NCBI GenBank assembly: GCA_035498555.1
Contig: DATKAB010000051.1
Span: 1-43,461, forward strand
Reading direction: 5' to 3'
DNA: 43,461 nucleotides
Origin: Candidatus Sulfotelmatobacter sp.
GTDB lineage: Bacteria > Eisenbacteria > RBG-16-71-46
Under the pieces are notes generated by a model. It had not been told where the DNA came from. It saw only the letters and a list, made by a program, of their open reading frames with translations, and did no database searches. This document shows positions 16,622 through 24,321 of this stretch, one piece after another. Made by a program: the position numbers and the translations under genes. Position 1 is the stretch's first letter. Every line of letters starts with the position of its first letter.

Positions 16622-17629
16622 TCAGGCCTCGAGCGCCCGAGCGAGGCGCGGCAGCGACACGTCGTAGCGGTATTGGACGTTCATGTGGCCGTCGTCGAAT
16701 TCCTCGTGCTGGTGCGCGATGCCGAGTGAACCGAGCTTCTTCGCCATCAACCGCGCGCCGAGGTGCAGGAACCATTCGTCCTTGATGCCGCAGTCGAGCA
16801 TCACCAGCTTCATCGAGCGCAGTGCGTCGGCGTGCGGCTTTTCATCGAGCATCCGATAGGGATCGAGCCTCAGCCACCGCGCCCACACGTCGTCACGGAA
16901 CGCGCCGGTGTCGAGATCGCAGGGCAGGTCGATGCCGAGCGCCGCCGCCGGATTGGGCGAGTAGGCCGCCGCCATCGCCAGAATATTGAGCACCGTGAGG
17001 TCGTCGTGCTTCTTCTGGATCTTGCGTTCGAACTCGGCGAACCACTTCTCGACTCCGCCCCCGACCTGCACCGCAGTGCAGAACTTGGGAACGTCGCCGC
17101 GGTAGCAGTAGTCGAAGTAGCAGTCGCCGCTGTGCGAGACCATGGCGCCGAACGTTTCCGGATGCTTCATCGCCAGCAGCCACGCGCCGTAGCCGCCCGA
17201 GGACTTGCCGACCACGCCGCGATGCGCGCGATCGGGCTGGGTCCGATAGGTGCGATCCACGAACGGCACCAGCTCCTCGATGATGTGGCTCATGTAGCGG
17301 CCGGTGGCCGAGGAGTCGAGGTACTGCGAGCCGCCATAGCGCGTGAAGCAGTCGGGCATCACCGCGATCACCTCGCCGCACTTTCCCTCGCCGATCAGGC
17401 GATCGAGCCGATCGTCGAGCGACGGGGTCCAGGGATGGTCGTTGAGCAGCATCCGCCCGCGGCCGGTGAACCCGGTGAGCACGTACACCACCGGATAGCG
17501 CCGCTTGGAATCGCTCGCGTAGGACGGCGGCAGATAGACCGGCACCGCACGAACGTGCGGGTCGCCGGCGGCGTTCCCTGTGAGCAGCGCGCTCTCGAAG
17601 CGATGCGTGACCACCGTGCCGGTCGTCAT
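16622..17629 (-). CDS. Putative esterase (enterochelin esterase/esterase D-like alpha/beta hydrolase)
   Basis: This 335-aa alpha/beta hydrolase of the putative-esterase (PF00756-like) type has RAVPVYLPPSYASDSKRRYP and VVYVLTGFTGRG, typical of the early strands. RGVVGKSSGGYGAWLLAMKH carries the nucleophile Ser in G-x-S-x-G. LVMLDCGIKDEWF supplies an acidic residue, and EEFDDGHMNVQYR the catalytic His. No signal peptide is seen, so it is probably cytosolic. The ATG overlaps the stop of the upstream membrane protein gene (ATGA). The substrate is not evident; the family includes S-formylglutathione hydrolases and siderophore or acyl-ester hydrolases. Confidence 0.82.
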   Translation of the reverse strand: MTTGTVVTHRFESALLTGNAAGDPHVRAVPVYLPPSYASDSKRRYPVVYVLTGFTGRGRMLLNDHPWTPSLDDRLDRLIGEGKCGEVIAVMPDCFTRYGGSQYLDSSATGRYMSHIIEELVPFVDRTYRTQPDRAHRGVVGKSSGGYGAWLLAMKHPETFGAMVSHSGDCYFDYCYRGDVPKFCTAVQVGGGVEKWFAEFERKIQKKHDDLTVLNILAMAAAYSPNPAAALGIDLPCDLDTGAFRDDVWARWLRLDPYRMLDEKPHADALRSMKLVMLDCGIKDEWFLHLGARLMAKKLGSLGIAHQHEEFDDGHMNVQYRYDVSLPRLARALEA

Positions 17630-19698
17630 GGGCCCGAATCCTCCTGTTCGAACGAAGCCACGTCGCCGCCGCGCGGCGCGCGAGCTTCGAGCAGCTTCAC
17701 CAGATTCACCGTGAGCGAGTCGTTTCGCCAGTCGGGATAGGTCTCCTGCAGCCGCGTCAGCTCGAGACGCGCCTGCTCGTCCAGCCGCACCTGATAGAGG
17801 CCGAAGATCAGCTCGCGCGCGGCGAGGATGTCCCGCGCGTTGAGCCAGGTCGCGACCTTGAGCTCGAGCAGGCCGTAGCGCGCGTCCTCGCCGCCTCGTG
17901 CCCACAGCAGCTCGCCGAGAATGGCGTGCGGGCCGGGCTGGCCGATGCCGGTGCGGATCGAGTTCATGAGCAGACGCCGGGCCTCGACGGTGTCGGCGCG
18001 CTGGTAGAGCGCGCCACGCACGGCGCGAAAACAGGTGTTGAAGGTGAGGGTGTCGTCGTGCGCGCCGAACTCCGCCCAGGCACGCTCGGCCTGGTCGCGT
18101 CGGCCGCTCCACAGCTGTGCCCAGCCCAGCCAGTAGAAGTTGTCCTCGCGCCGGCCGCCGGTCTCGAGCGCGCGGGTGAACGCGTGCACGGCGCCCTGCG
18201 GGCGATCCATCAGCAGCAGATCGCAGCCCACCTGGAAGTAGGGATCGCGCGCTCCGCCGTAGAGCGGCAGGAGCCGCGCGCCGTCCCAGTAGTAGAAGCG
18301 GCAAGGGTGCGCATCGGCGGTCGAGTCGCTGAACTGCGAGTAGTAGTACGACTCGAGGCTGGGATCGCGGTACATCACGCGGATCAGCGGGCCATTGCCC
18401 ATCTGGAACCCTGCCCACGGGGGGAGCGTCGCGAAGAAGAACCGCGTGCCGGGTGCGGGGCGCGGCTCGCGAACGCGCAACTGGCTCGACAGCGTGTCGG
18501 CCAGCGCCGCGCCGCGCGAGAAGAAGTAGGGCGTCAGATGGGACGTCCACCCGCCCGCGGGCGGGTAGACGATCGAGAACACGGGCGGCCTGGTTCCGGC
18601 CTGATGCCACGGCAGCAGAACGAGGAGCAGCAGCGCCGCGGCGATTCGATCGAGACGTCGCGCGGCGAGCGCGACGAGCCACGCCGCACCCACCGCCGAC
18701 AGCGTGTAGTAGTAGCCGCTCCAGCTGTACACCACCGGCCAGGTCACGATGCCGAGCGCGAGCAGCCACAGGATTCCGAATCCGGCCGACGATCGCGGCG
18801 CCGGCGCGAGCGCTTCGGTTGGGCCGGCCGCGCGGCCGTCGTCCGCCGATCCCCGGCGCGCGGGAGCGGCGGCCCACCAGGCTCCGGCGGCGAGCAGGAC
18901 CAGGGGCACGATCGGCGGCGGACTCCGCAGCAGCGAGCGCACGAAGCCTGCCGGATGCTCGAGGCCGAGCAGGCTCTGCGCCATGCGCAGGTACGTGGCG
19001 AACAGGCCGACCGGCGAGAATCGCAGCGGTGAGGGGAGCCCCGCCCGCGATCGGATCGCCAGCGTCGCGCCGATCCAAACCGCACCCACCGCCGCGAACG
19101 CCGCGACGTGCCGCAGAGCCTCACGCAGCGGCCGCCGGCGGATGGCGAGGTCCCACGCGAGCAGCGCGAGCGGCAACGGCAGCGCCGCCTCCTTGCTGGC
19201 GATGGCGCCGAGCCAGCAGAGCAGCGCCCAGCCGCGACGGTCGCGCCGCCAGAATGCGAGCGTCCCCAGAGCGCCGGCCAGGGCCATCAGATCCTGGCTG
19301 CACGAGACCCAGATGAGGTTGACGCCGTGGAGCGGGAGCAGCGCGAAATAGAGCACGCCCGCCACCATCGCGGCCCCGGAAGCGAACGTGCTCAGCAGGT
19401 CGGCCAGCAGCCCCAGCGCCAGGAGGAAGAGCAGAAAGTTGGCGAGGTGGAACACCAGCGGGTTCCCACCGGCGATCGGGCTCAGCGCTTCGAAATAGAT
19501 CTGCCGCGAAAGCGGCCGCCAGTAGTTGCCAAGGGCGTCGAGTCGGAAGAGCCAGTGCAGGAGCGGCTGGCTGCGCGCCTGCTCGAGGAACACGTAGTCG
19601 TCGCTGAGAAAGCCGGTGCGCAGCGACCCCATGAAGAGCGTGAGGAGGCCGGGCGCCAGCAGCATGGGGACGGCGAGTGCCCTGGGGAGGCGAGACAT
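17626..19698 (-). CDS. GT-C-type membrane glycosyltransferase-like protein with C-terminal TPR-like region
   Basis: A 690-aa protein. About 11 hydrophobic segments cover residues ~1-370. The first loop has FLSDDYVFLEQARSQPLLHW, where the acidic pair after the first membrane helix is the hallmark of GT-C glycosyltransferases that use polyprenyl-phosphate sugars. The C-terminal half is soluble and presumably periplasmic. It contains helical repeats (GAVHAFTRALETGGRREDNF, YWLGWAQLWSGRRDQAERAW) that look like TPRs. The acceptor is unknown, so this could be a protein O-glycosyltransferase or a related membrane protein. Its stop overlaps the esterase start, and it diverges from the histidine kinase gene 142 bases away. 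Confidence 0.7.
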   Translation of the reverse strand: MSRLPRALAVPMLLAPGLLTLFMGSLRTGFLSDDYVFLEQARSQPLLHWLFRLDALGNYWRPLSRQIYFEALSPIAGGNPLVFHLANFLLFLLALGLLADLLSTFASGAAMVAGVLYFALLPLHGVNLIWVSCSQDLMALAGALGTLAFWRRDRRGWALLCWLGAIASKEAALPLPLALLAWDLAIRRRPLREALRHVAAFAAVGAVWIGATLAIRSRAGLPSPLRFSPVGLFATYLRMAQSLLGLEHPAGFVRSLLRSPPPIVPLVLLAAGAWWAAAPARRGSADDGRAAGPTEALAPAPRSSAGFGILWLLALGIVTWPVVYSWSGYYYTLSAVGAAWLVALAARRLDRIAAALLLLVLLPWHQAGTRPPVFSIVYPPAGGWTSHLTPYFFSRGAALADTLSSQLRVREPRPAPGTRFFFATLPPWAGFQMGNGPLIRVMYRDPSLESYYYSQFSDSTADAHPCRFYYWDGARLLPLYGGARDPYFQVGCDLLLMDRPQGAVHAFTRALETGGRREDNFYWLGWAQLWSGRRDQAERAWAEFGAHDDTLTFNTCFRAVRGALYQRADTVEARRLLMNSIRTGIGQPGPHAILGELLWARGGEDARYGLLELKVATWLNARDILAARELIFGLYQVRLDEQARLELTRLQETYPDWRNDSLTVNLVKLLEARAPRGGDVASFEQEDSGP

Positions 19699-19766
19699 GG
19701 TCGCCCACCCTAAGCAGAGCGGGGCCAGGCGGGCAACGAGCCCGGAGCCCCAAGTCGGACCTAAGC

Positions 19767-19796
19767 TTGGGCCGTCGGGTGCCGATAACCGATACG
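19767..19796 (+). promoter_or_regulatory. Weak candidate promoter for the histidine kinase gene
   Basis: TTGGGC (19767-19772) and GATACG (19791-19796) are 18 bases apart, 45 bases upstream of the ATG at 19841. Both hexamers deviate from consensus. It is the best match found in the 142-base divergent gap. Confidence 0.3.
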
Positions 19797-19840
19797 CCTA
19801 CACGGAGGCTGACGCCCTGACCGGCAAGGAGCGACCCCGC

Positions 19841-21466
19841 ATGACGCTGGGACCCAGCGAGCTCGACACCGACAAGCCGCGTCCCCCGCTCCAGCGGAAG
19901 TCCATCATCAGGCGCACCTGGATGCTGTGGGCCGCCACGTTCGCGGTGGTGATCGCGCTGGCGGCTTCGGTGCCGCTCCTTTATCTGCCGATGGTGCGCG
20001 CCATGGACGAGGCCGGCGGCGGCGGCTCCCACCCGGTCGAGAGCTACTACGCGATCGTGGGGCTCGCCGGGCTGGTGGTGATCTTCTGCCTCTACGTCAC
20101 GCTCAAGCAGCGCGAGTTGAACCGCGTGCGCGAGGCGCTCGAGCGCGAGGAGGAAGAGAAGGAAGCGGTGCGCCTGCGGCTCTCGGAGCTGTCGGCGCTC
20201 TTCCAGGTCTCGACGACCCTCAACCTGCAACTCCGGCTCAACGTGATCCTCGAGATCATCGTGCGCCGCGTGGTTTCGACGCTGCGCGCGCAGCAGGCGT
20301 CGATCATGATCTACAGCCCGGAGGATGGCGTGCTCGAGACGCGCGCCTCGTACGGTCTCGAATCGGAATTCGCGCGCAACGCGCGCGCCAAGCTCGGCGA
20401 AGGGATCGCCGGATGGGTGGCCGAACGCAAGGAAGCCATCTTGCTCGCGGCCAAGGCGGCCACCCCTGAATTGGGGCAGCACTACAAGCCCAACCGCAAC
20501 ATCACCTCGGCGCTGTCGCTGCCGCTCAAGGTCGGCGACCGCTGCGTGGGCGTGCTCAACGTGAACCGGATCAACCATCCGGATCCGTTCAAGGAGCACC
20601 ACCGCGAGATGCTGCGGATGTTCGCCGAGCACGTCGGCGCGGTGATCGACCGCGCCGAGGCGATGGAGCGCCTGAACCAGCGCACGCGCGCGCTCGAAGA
20701 GGCCAACACCAAGCTCAGCGAGCTGAACCAGATGAAGGACGTGTTCCTCTCGACCGCCAGCCACGAGCTGAAGACGCCACTCTCGTCGGTGATCGCCTAC
20801 GCCGAGCTGCTCGAGGAGAACGCCGACAAACTCGAGCGCGACCAGCGCGAGGAGTTTCTGCGCCGCCTGCGGAGCGAAGCCATGCGGCTGATGGGCCTGA
20901 TCGAGGACATCCTCGACCTGTCGCGGATCGAAAGCGGCAAGCTGGTACTGCGGCGCCGCCCGGTCGAGCTGAACGAAGTGATGCGCGATTCGGTGGAGAC
21001 CTCGCGCACCACCGCCGAGAAGCACCGGGTGACGCTGATCGAGGACTACACCGAGGACATGCCGCGCCTGATCCTGGACGAGGTGAAGATGCGGCAGGTC
21101 GGGGTCAACCTGATCACCAACGCGATCCGCTTCAGTCCCGAAGGCCGGCAGGTCACGGTCCGCACCTGGCGCGAGCCCGACAGCTTCGTCTTCGACGTCA
21201 CCGACCACGGCCCGGGGATCGCGCCCGACGAGACCACCCACATCTTCGAGCTGTTCGCGCAGGGCACTCGCGGCCAGGAGCCGGGCGACGGCGGGCTGGG
21301 CATCGGACTCCATCTCGTGAAGCGCATCTCGGAGCTCCACGGCGCCCACGTCGGCGTCAACAGCACGCCCGGCAACGGCAGCACGTTCTGGGTGCGGCTG
21401 CCGCTCTCGCTGGCCGAGAGCGTGCGGCCCGAGGCTCCGGTCGAGATCCGGCGCGAGGCGGCGTAG
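19841..21466 (+). CDS. Membrane-bound sensor histidine kinase with GAF domain
   Basis: A 541-aa sensor kinase. Two membrane segments (residues ~27-50 and ~70-88) flank a very short external loop. A coiled coil (~90-118) leads to a GAF domain (~120-270; LGEGIAGWVAERKEAILL). HisKA follows with phospho-acceptor His 308 in STASHELKTPLSSV. The ATPase domain has NLITNAIRFSPEG (N box), DHGPGIAPD (G1) and GLGIGLHLVK (G2). AAGGAG lies about 10 bases upstream of the ATG, which was preferred to longer in-frame starts that would overlap the divergent gene. No response regulator is adjacent, so it is an orphan within this window. The signal is unknown. Confidence 0.92.
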   Translation: MTLGPSELDTDKPRPPLQRKSIIRRTWMLWAATFAVVIALAASVPLLYLPMVRAMDEAGGGGSHPVESYYAIVGLAGLVVIFCLYVTLKQRELNRVREALEREEEEKEAVRLRLSELSALFQVSTTLNLQLRLNVILEIIVRRVVSTLRAQQASIMIYSPEDGVLETRASYGLESEFARNARAKLGEGIAGWVAERKEAILLAAKAATPELGQHYKPNRNITSALSLPLKVGDRCVGVLNVNRINHPDPFKEHHREMLRMFAEHVGAVIDRAEAMERLNQRTRALEEANTKLSELNQMKDVFLSTASHELKTPLSSVIAYAELLEENADKLERDQREEFLRRLRSEAMRLMGLIEDILDLSRIESGKLVLRRRPVELNEVMRDSVETSRTTAEKHRVTLIEDYTEDMPRLILDEVKMRQVGVNLITNAIRFSPEGRQVTVRTWREPDSFVFDVTDHGPGIAPDETTHIFELFAQGTRGQEPGDGGLGIGLHLVKRISELHGAHVGVNSTPGNGSTFWVRLPLSLAESVRPEAPVEIRREAA

Positions 21467-21516
21467 CGGCTTGCCTCCGGGCGGCCGCTTCCGCCTGTGA
21501 CATACTCCCGTTCCTC

Positions 21517-22167
21517 GTGACCTCGACCGAAGACCGGGCACACTCCGCCCCGCCACTCGTAAGTGAGATGTCAGGCTCCGCGGCCGCACGCCGTGCGGGC
21601 TCGGACCCGCTGCCCCGGGAGGTGCTCGAGCGCGTGCGGGCGCGCGAACCGGAGGCGCTGGGGGCATTCTTCGAGCGCTACGTCGACCAGGTCTTTTCGC
21701 TGGTCTACCGGCTGCTGGGCGATCGGACTCTGGCCGAGGATGTGACGCAGGAGGTGTTTCTCAAGGTGCATCGCGCCGCTCCGCAACTCGACGCGAGTCG
21801 CGATCCCGGACCGTGGCTCACGACCATCGCGACCAACGCCTGCCGCGACCTGTGGCGATCCGGCGCGCATCGACTGCGCAAGAAGAGTGACTCGCTCGAG
21901 GACGATTCCGGGCTCGCCGAGCGATTGACGCGCCATCAGGACGAGCCGGAAGGCGAAGCCATCGCCCGCGAGCGCGAGCGAATCGTTCAGCAGGCGATTG
22001 GCGAGCTTCCCGAGCCGCTGAGGCTCGCGGTGGTGCTGCACGACTACCAGGGGCTCGACCATCTCGAGATCGCCAGGCTTACCGGCCTCGGCCACGCCGC
22101 GGCGCGCAAGCGCTATTCGCGCGCGCTCGAGAAGCTGGGCGTGTTGCTCAAGGAACGGCTGAGATGA
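21517..22167 (+). CDS. ECF-type RNA polymerase sigma factor
   Basis: Up to 216 aa. Region 2 reads YVDQVFSLVYRLLGDRTLAE followed by DVTQEVFLKVHR, the conserved D-x-x-Q-[ED]-x-F pattern that binds core polymerase and the -10 element. Region 4 (IGELPEPLRLAVVLHDYQGL then DHLEIARLTGLGHAAARKRYS) is the helix-turn-helix for the -35 element. The first ~30 residues are not conserved. The GTG at 21517 and an ATG at 21568 are both possible starts, and neither has a convincing ribosome site. The stop overlaps the start of the FecR-like gene (ATGA), which suggests a sigma/anti-sigma pair. Confidence 0.9.
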   Translation: MTSTEDRAHSAPPLVSEMSGSAAARRAGSDPLPREVLERVRAREPEALGAFFERYVDQVFSLVYRLLGDRTLAEDVTQEVFLKVHRAAPQLDASRDPGPWLTTIATNACRDLWRSGAHRLRKKSDSLEDDSGLAERLTRHQDEPEGEAIARERERIVQQAIGELPEPLRLAVVLHDYQGLDHLEIARLTGLGHAAARKRYSRALEKLGVLLKERLR

Positions 22168-23006
22168 GCGATCGAGCGCGCGATCCGTTGCCGCCGGACG
22201 AGCCGCTGACCGCCGATATGGAGCGGGCGCGGGAGACCCTGCGGGCGCTGCCGGCAGCCGCGCCCCGAGCGGCATTCCGCTCGAGGCTGCGCCAGGAATT
22301 CGTGACCGGGGCGATCGAGTCGGCGCCGCCCCCGCGCACGCTCTCGATCCCCTGGTATCGCACCTCGATGGCGCGCTGGGGAGCCACCGCGGTCGCCGCG
22401 GCGGCGGCACTGGTCGTCGTCAGCGTCATGAATCAGGCGCCGGCCTGGAAACTCTCCGACGTGCGCGGCGAGGGCATCGTGGTGGTGGACGGCGTACCGA
22501 TTCCCACCCAGCACGTCGAGGAGTTGGAGCAGCACCTCAAGCCCGGCGTGTTCGTTCAGGTTCCGGACGGAGTCGAGCTCGAGATCGCGAGCGCCGGCGA
22601 GCTGGCGATCGAGTACACCGCCGGCACCGAGGCGAGCCTGCCGCAGGCGCCGGGCCGCTGGTTCCAGCGTCACGCGCTGGCCGAGGTGCGCGTCGGCGAG
22701 TTGCGCTTCACCACCGGAAGCGCGTTCCACGGCGCGAGGCTCGCGATCGAGACCCACGAGGCGCGCGTCGAGGCCACCGGCACCACGTTTGCCGTGATCT
22801 GCGAGCCGACCGGCACCTGCGTGTGCGTCTACGAGGGCCGCGTGCGCGTGGGCACGCGCGGCGGCGTCGGCATGGCGATGGTGGAAGCGGGGCGCCGGCG
22901 CTACCTGTTCACCGACGGCCGGCCCGACGAGAACGCCGAGATGCGCGACACCGAGCACGCCGAGCTGCCGCGGTTCAAGGCGCGGATGAGCGGGATGATG
23001 AAGTAG
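22164..23006 (+). CDS. FecR-like membrane protein, probable anti-sigma factor
   Basis: A 280-aa protein. Residues 1-70 are cytosolic with a helical segment (MERARETLRALPAAAPRAAF then RSRLRQEF) that would hold the sigma factor. A single membrane segment follows at ~73-92 (ATAVAAAAALVVVSVM). The periplasmic part has FecR-type beta segments: VGELRFTTGSAFHGARLAIE, then EARVEATGTTFAV and CVCVYEGRVRVGTRGG. FecR/anti-sigma proteins control ECF factors by sequestration until an external signal arrives. Start and sigma stop overlap (ATGA), so translation is coupled. No outer-membrane receptor gene is adjacent. Confidence 0.83.
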   Translation: MSDRARDPLPPDEPLTADMERARETLRALPAAAPRAAFRSRLRQEFVTGAIESAPPPRTLSIPWYRTSMARWGATAVAAAAALVVVSVMNQAPAWKLSDVRGEGIVVVDGVPIPTQHVEELEQHLKPGVFVQVPDGVELEIASAGELAIEYTAGTEASLPQAPGRWFQRHALAEVRVGELRFTTGSAFHGARLAIETHEARVEATGTTFAVICEPTGTCVCVYEGRVRVGTRGGVGMAMVEAGRRRYLFTDGRPDENAEMRDTEHAELPRFKARMSGMMK

Positions 23007-23015
23007 GTGCGGCCC

Positions 23016-24227
23016 TCACCCGCGCACCCAGTCCCCCACCGGCTTCGCCAAGAACTCCTCAATGGCGATTCCACCGCTCCCAACGAGCAAAGTCCGATGT
23101 GGCTTGAACGCGGCCCTGAATGCGGCCATCCCCGGGAGCGAGCGCGGTGCACGTCCACTCTTGACCTCGATGCCGACGACGCGCTTCCCGGCCCGAACCA
23201 CGAAGTCCACCTCGGCGCCCCGATCGCGCCAGTAGTACAACTCGCTTTCTCCCGACGCAGCCGCGTTGGCCAGATGTGCGCCAACCGCTGACTCGACGAG
23301 CCGCCCCCAGATCTCGGTGTCATGACGGACATCAGCGAGCGCGAGACCGCTAGTCGCCGACAGGAGTGCCGTGTTGAACACCTGAAGCTTGGGACTTGAA
23401 CCTCGGCTGCGCGCGGGCTGTGCAGAATACTTGGCGAGCCCGGTCACCATTCCAGCGCCGGCGAGCAGGTCCAGATAGTGGGCGAGCGTCGTGGTGTTGC
23501 CGGCGTCGTGGAGCTGACCCAGCATCTTGTTGTAGGAAAGCACCTGGCCGGAATACCGACAGGCCAGCTCGAATAGACGGCGGAGCAGTGCCGGTTTGTC
23601 CACGCGAGAGAGCAGGAGCACATCTCGCGAGATCGAGGTCTCGACCAGCGAATCGAGTACGTAGCGCGCCCACCGGCCGGGCTCCTTCACCAGCGGCGCA
23701 CCCCCCGGGTATCCGCCGTAGACGATGAACTGCTCGACCGACCAGCCGAAGGCCGCGCGCATTTCGGCGTACGACCAGTGCGGAAGATGGATCAGCTCGA
23801 ATCGCCCCGCGAGGCTCTCGGACAGGCCTCGCGCAACGAGCAGCGGGGCGGACCCGAGAAGGACCACCTTGAGGGGAACGCGGCTTCGAGTGTCTTCGTC
23901 CCAGAGCCGTTTCACCGCATCGGACCAACCCGGGATCTTCTGAATCTCATCGAGCGCCAGCACCGCGCCTCGGCGGCCGGCATCGCGAGCCGTCAGCCGG
24001 GCCGCTTCCCACTGCTGACCGATCCACTCGGCGTGGCGAAGAGTGGGTTCGTCTGCGCTGGCAACTCGGCTGGAGAGCGCTGCTCCCTCCAGGACCTGGC
24101 CGACCAGAGTGCTCTTGCCCACCTGCCGCGGGCCCGCCACGACCTGCATGAATCGGCGTGGCTCGGCCAGCCGTCGTTTCAGCTCAGCCGCCTGCGGGCG
24201 GTGATAGGCAAGGTCCCGTTTACTCAT
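23016..24227 (-). CDS. AAA ATPase with DUF4143 C-terminal domain
   Basis: A 403-aa protein. VVAGPRQVGKSTLVGQVLEG is Walker A and GAVLALDEIQKIPGWSDAVK is Walker B with the family-typical DEIQ. VVLLGSAPLLVARGLSESLA supplies the sensor. IHLPHWSYAEM, then FIVYGGYPGGAP and LLSRVDKPALLRRLFELA belong to the DUF4143 group. Near the C-terminus EVDFVVRAGKRVVGIEVKSG has the D-x(n)-E-x-K spacing of PD-(D/E)XK-like folds, which suggests a nuclease-like domain, unproven. Such genes are common, patchily distributed and often transferred. This one has its own AT-rich palindromic promoter and is convergent with the FecR gene, 9 bases from its stop. The cellular role is unknown. Confidence 0.88.
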   Translation of the reverse strand: MSKRDLAYHRPQAAELKRRLAEPRRFMQVVAGPRQVGKSTLVGQVLEGAALSSRVASADEPTLRHAEWIGQQWEAARLTARDAGRRGAVLALDEIQKIPGWSDAVKRLWDEDTRSRVPLKVVLLGSAPLLVARGLSESLAGRFELIHLPHWSYAEMRAAFGWSVEQFIVYGGYPGGAPLVKEPGRWARYVLDSLVETSISRDVLLLSRVDKPALLRRLFELACRYSGQVLSYNKMLGQLHDAGNTTTLAHYLDLLAGAGMVTGLAKYSAQPARSRGSSPKLQVFNTALLSATSGLALADVRHDTEIWGRLVESAVGAHLANAAASGESELYYWRDRGAEVDFVVRAGKRVVGIEVKSGRAPRSLPGMAAFRAAFKPHRTLLVGSGGIAIEEFLAKPVGDWVRG

Positions 24228-24267
24228 TACGTTGAGTATTTTTACTCAATACATTGAGCAAATTCAA
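24221..24267 (-). promoter_or_regulatory. Promoter with four alternating TACTCA/TGAGTA half-sites (probable operator)
   Basis: On the minus strand TTGAAT (24262-24267) and TAAAAA (24239-24244) are spaced 17 bases, a good promoter for the AAA gene. Inverted half-sites overlap it: ctcaat-ac-attgag (24245-24258), ttgagta-tttt-tactcaa (24232-24249) and tactca-ttacgt-tgagta (24221-24238). The last reaches across the ATG at 24227. The repeated geometry suggests cooperative binding of a repressor over promoter and start codon. The binding protein is unknown and autoregulation is only inference. Confidence 0.6.
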
Positions 24268-24276
24268 GGGCATTCG

Positions 24277-24296
24277 GACTGGTTCCGGAACCAGTC
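24277..24296. repeat. 20-bp perfect palindrome
   Basis: gactggttccggaaccagtc is a perfect 10+10 inverted repeat. It sits between the AAA gene promoter and the stop of the HD-GYP-like gene. There is no T-run on either side, so it is not a standard terminator. It may be a protein-binding site or a factor-dependent pause or termination hairpin. Confidence 0.5.
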
Positions 24297-24321
24297 GTGA
24301 GGGGGCCCTGCCTCCCCGCCC

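Noticed and set aside
16622-19078. Single long fusion of the GT-C and esterase reading frames
   Set aside because: The longer frame before 17629 is an out-of-frame shadow of the membrane protein gene, and the ATG at 17629 gives a normal esterase with an ATGA overlap.
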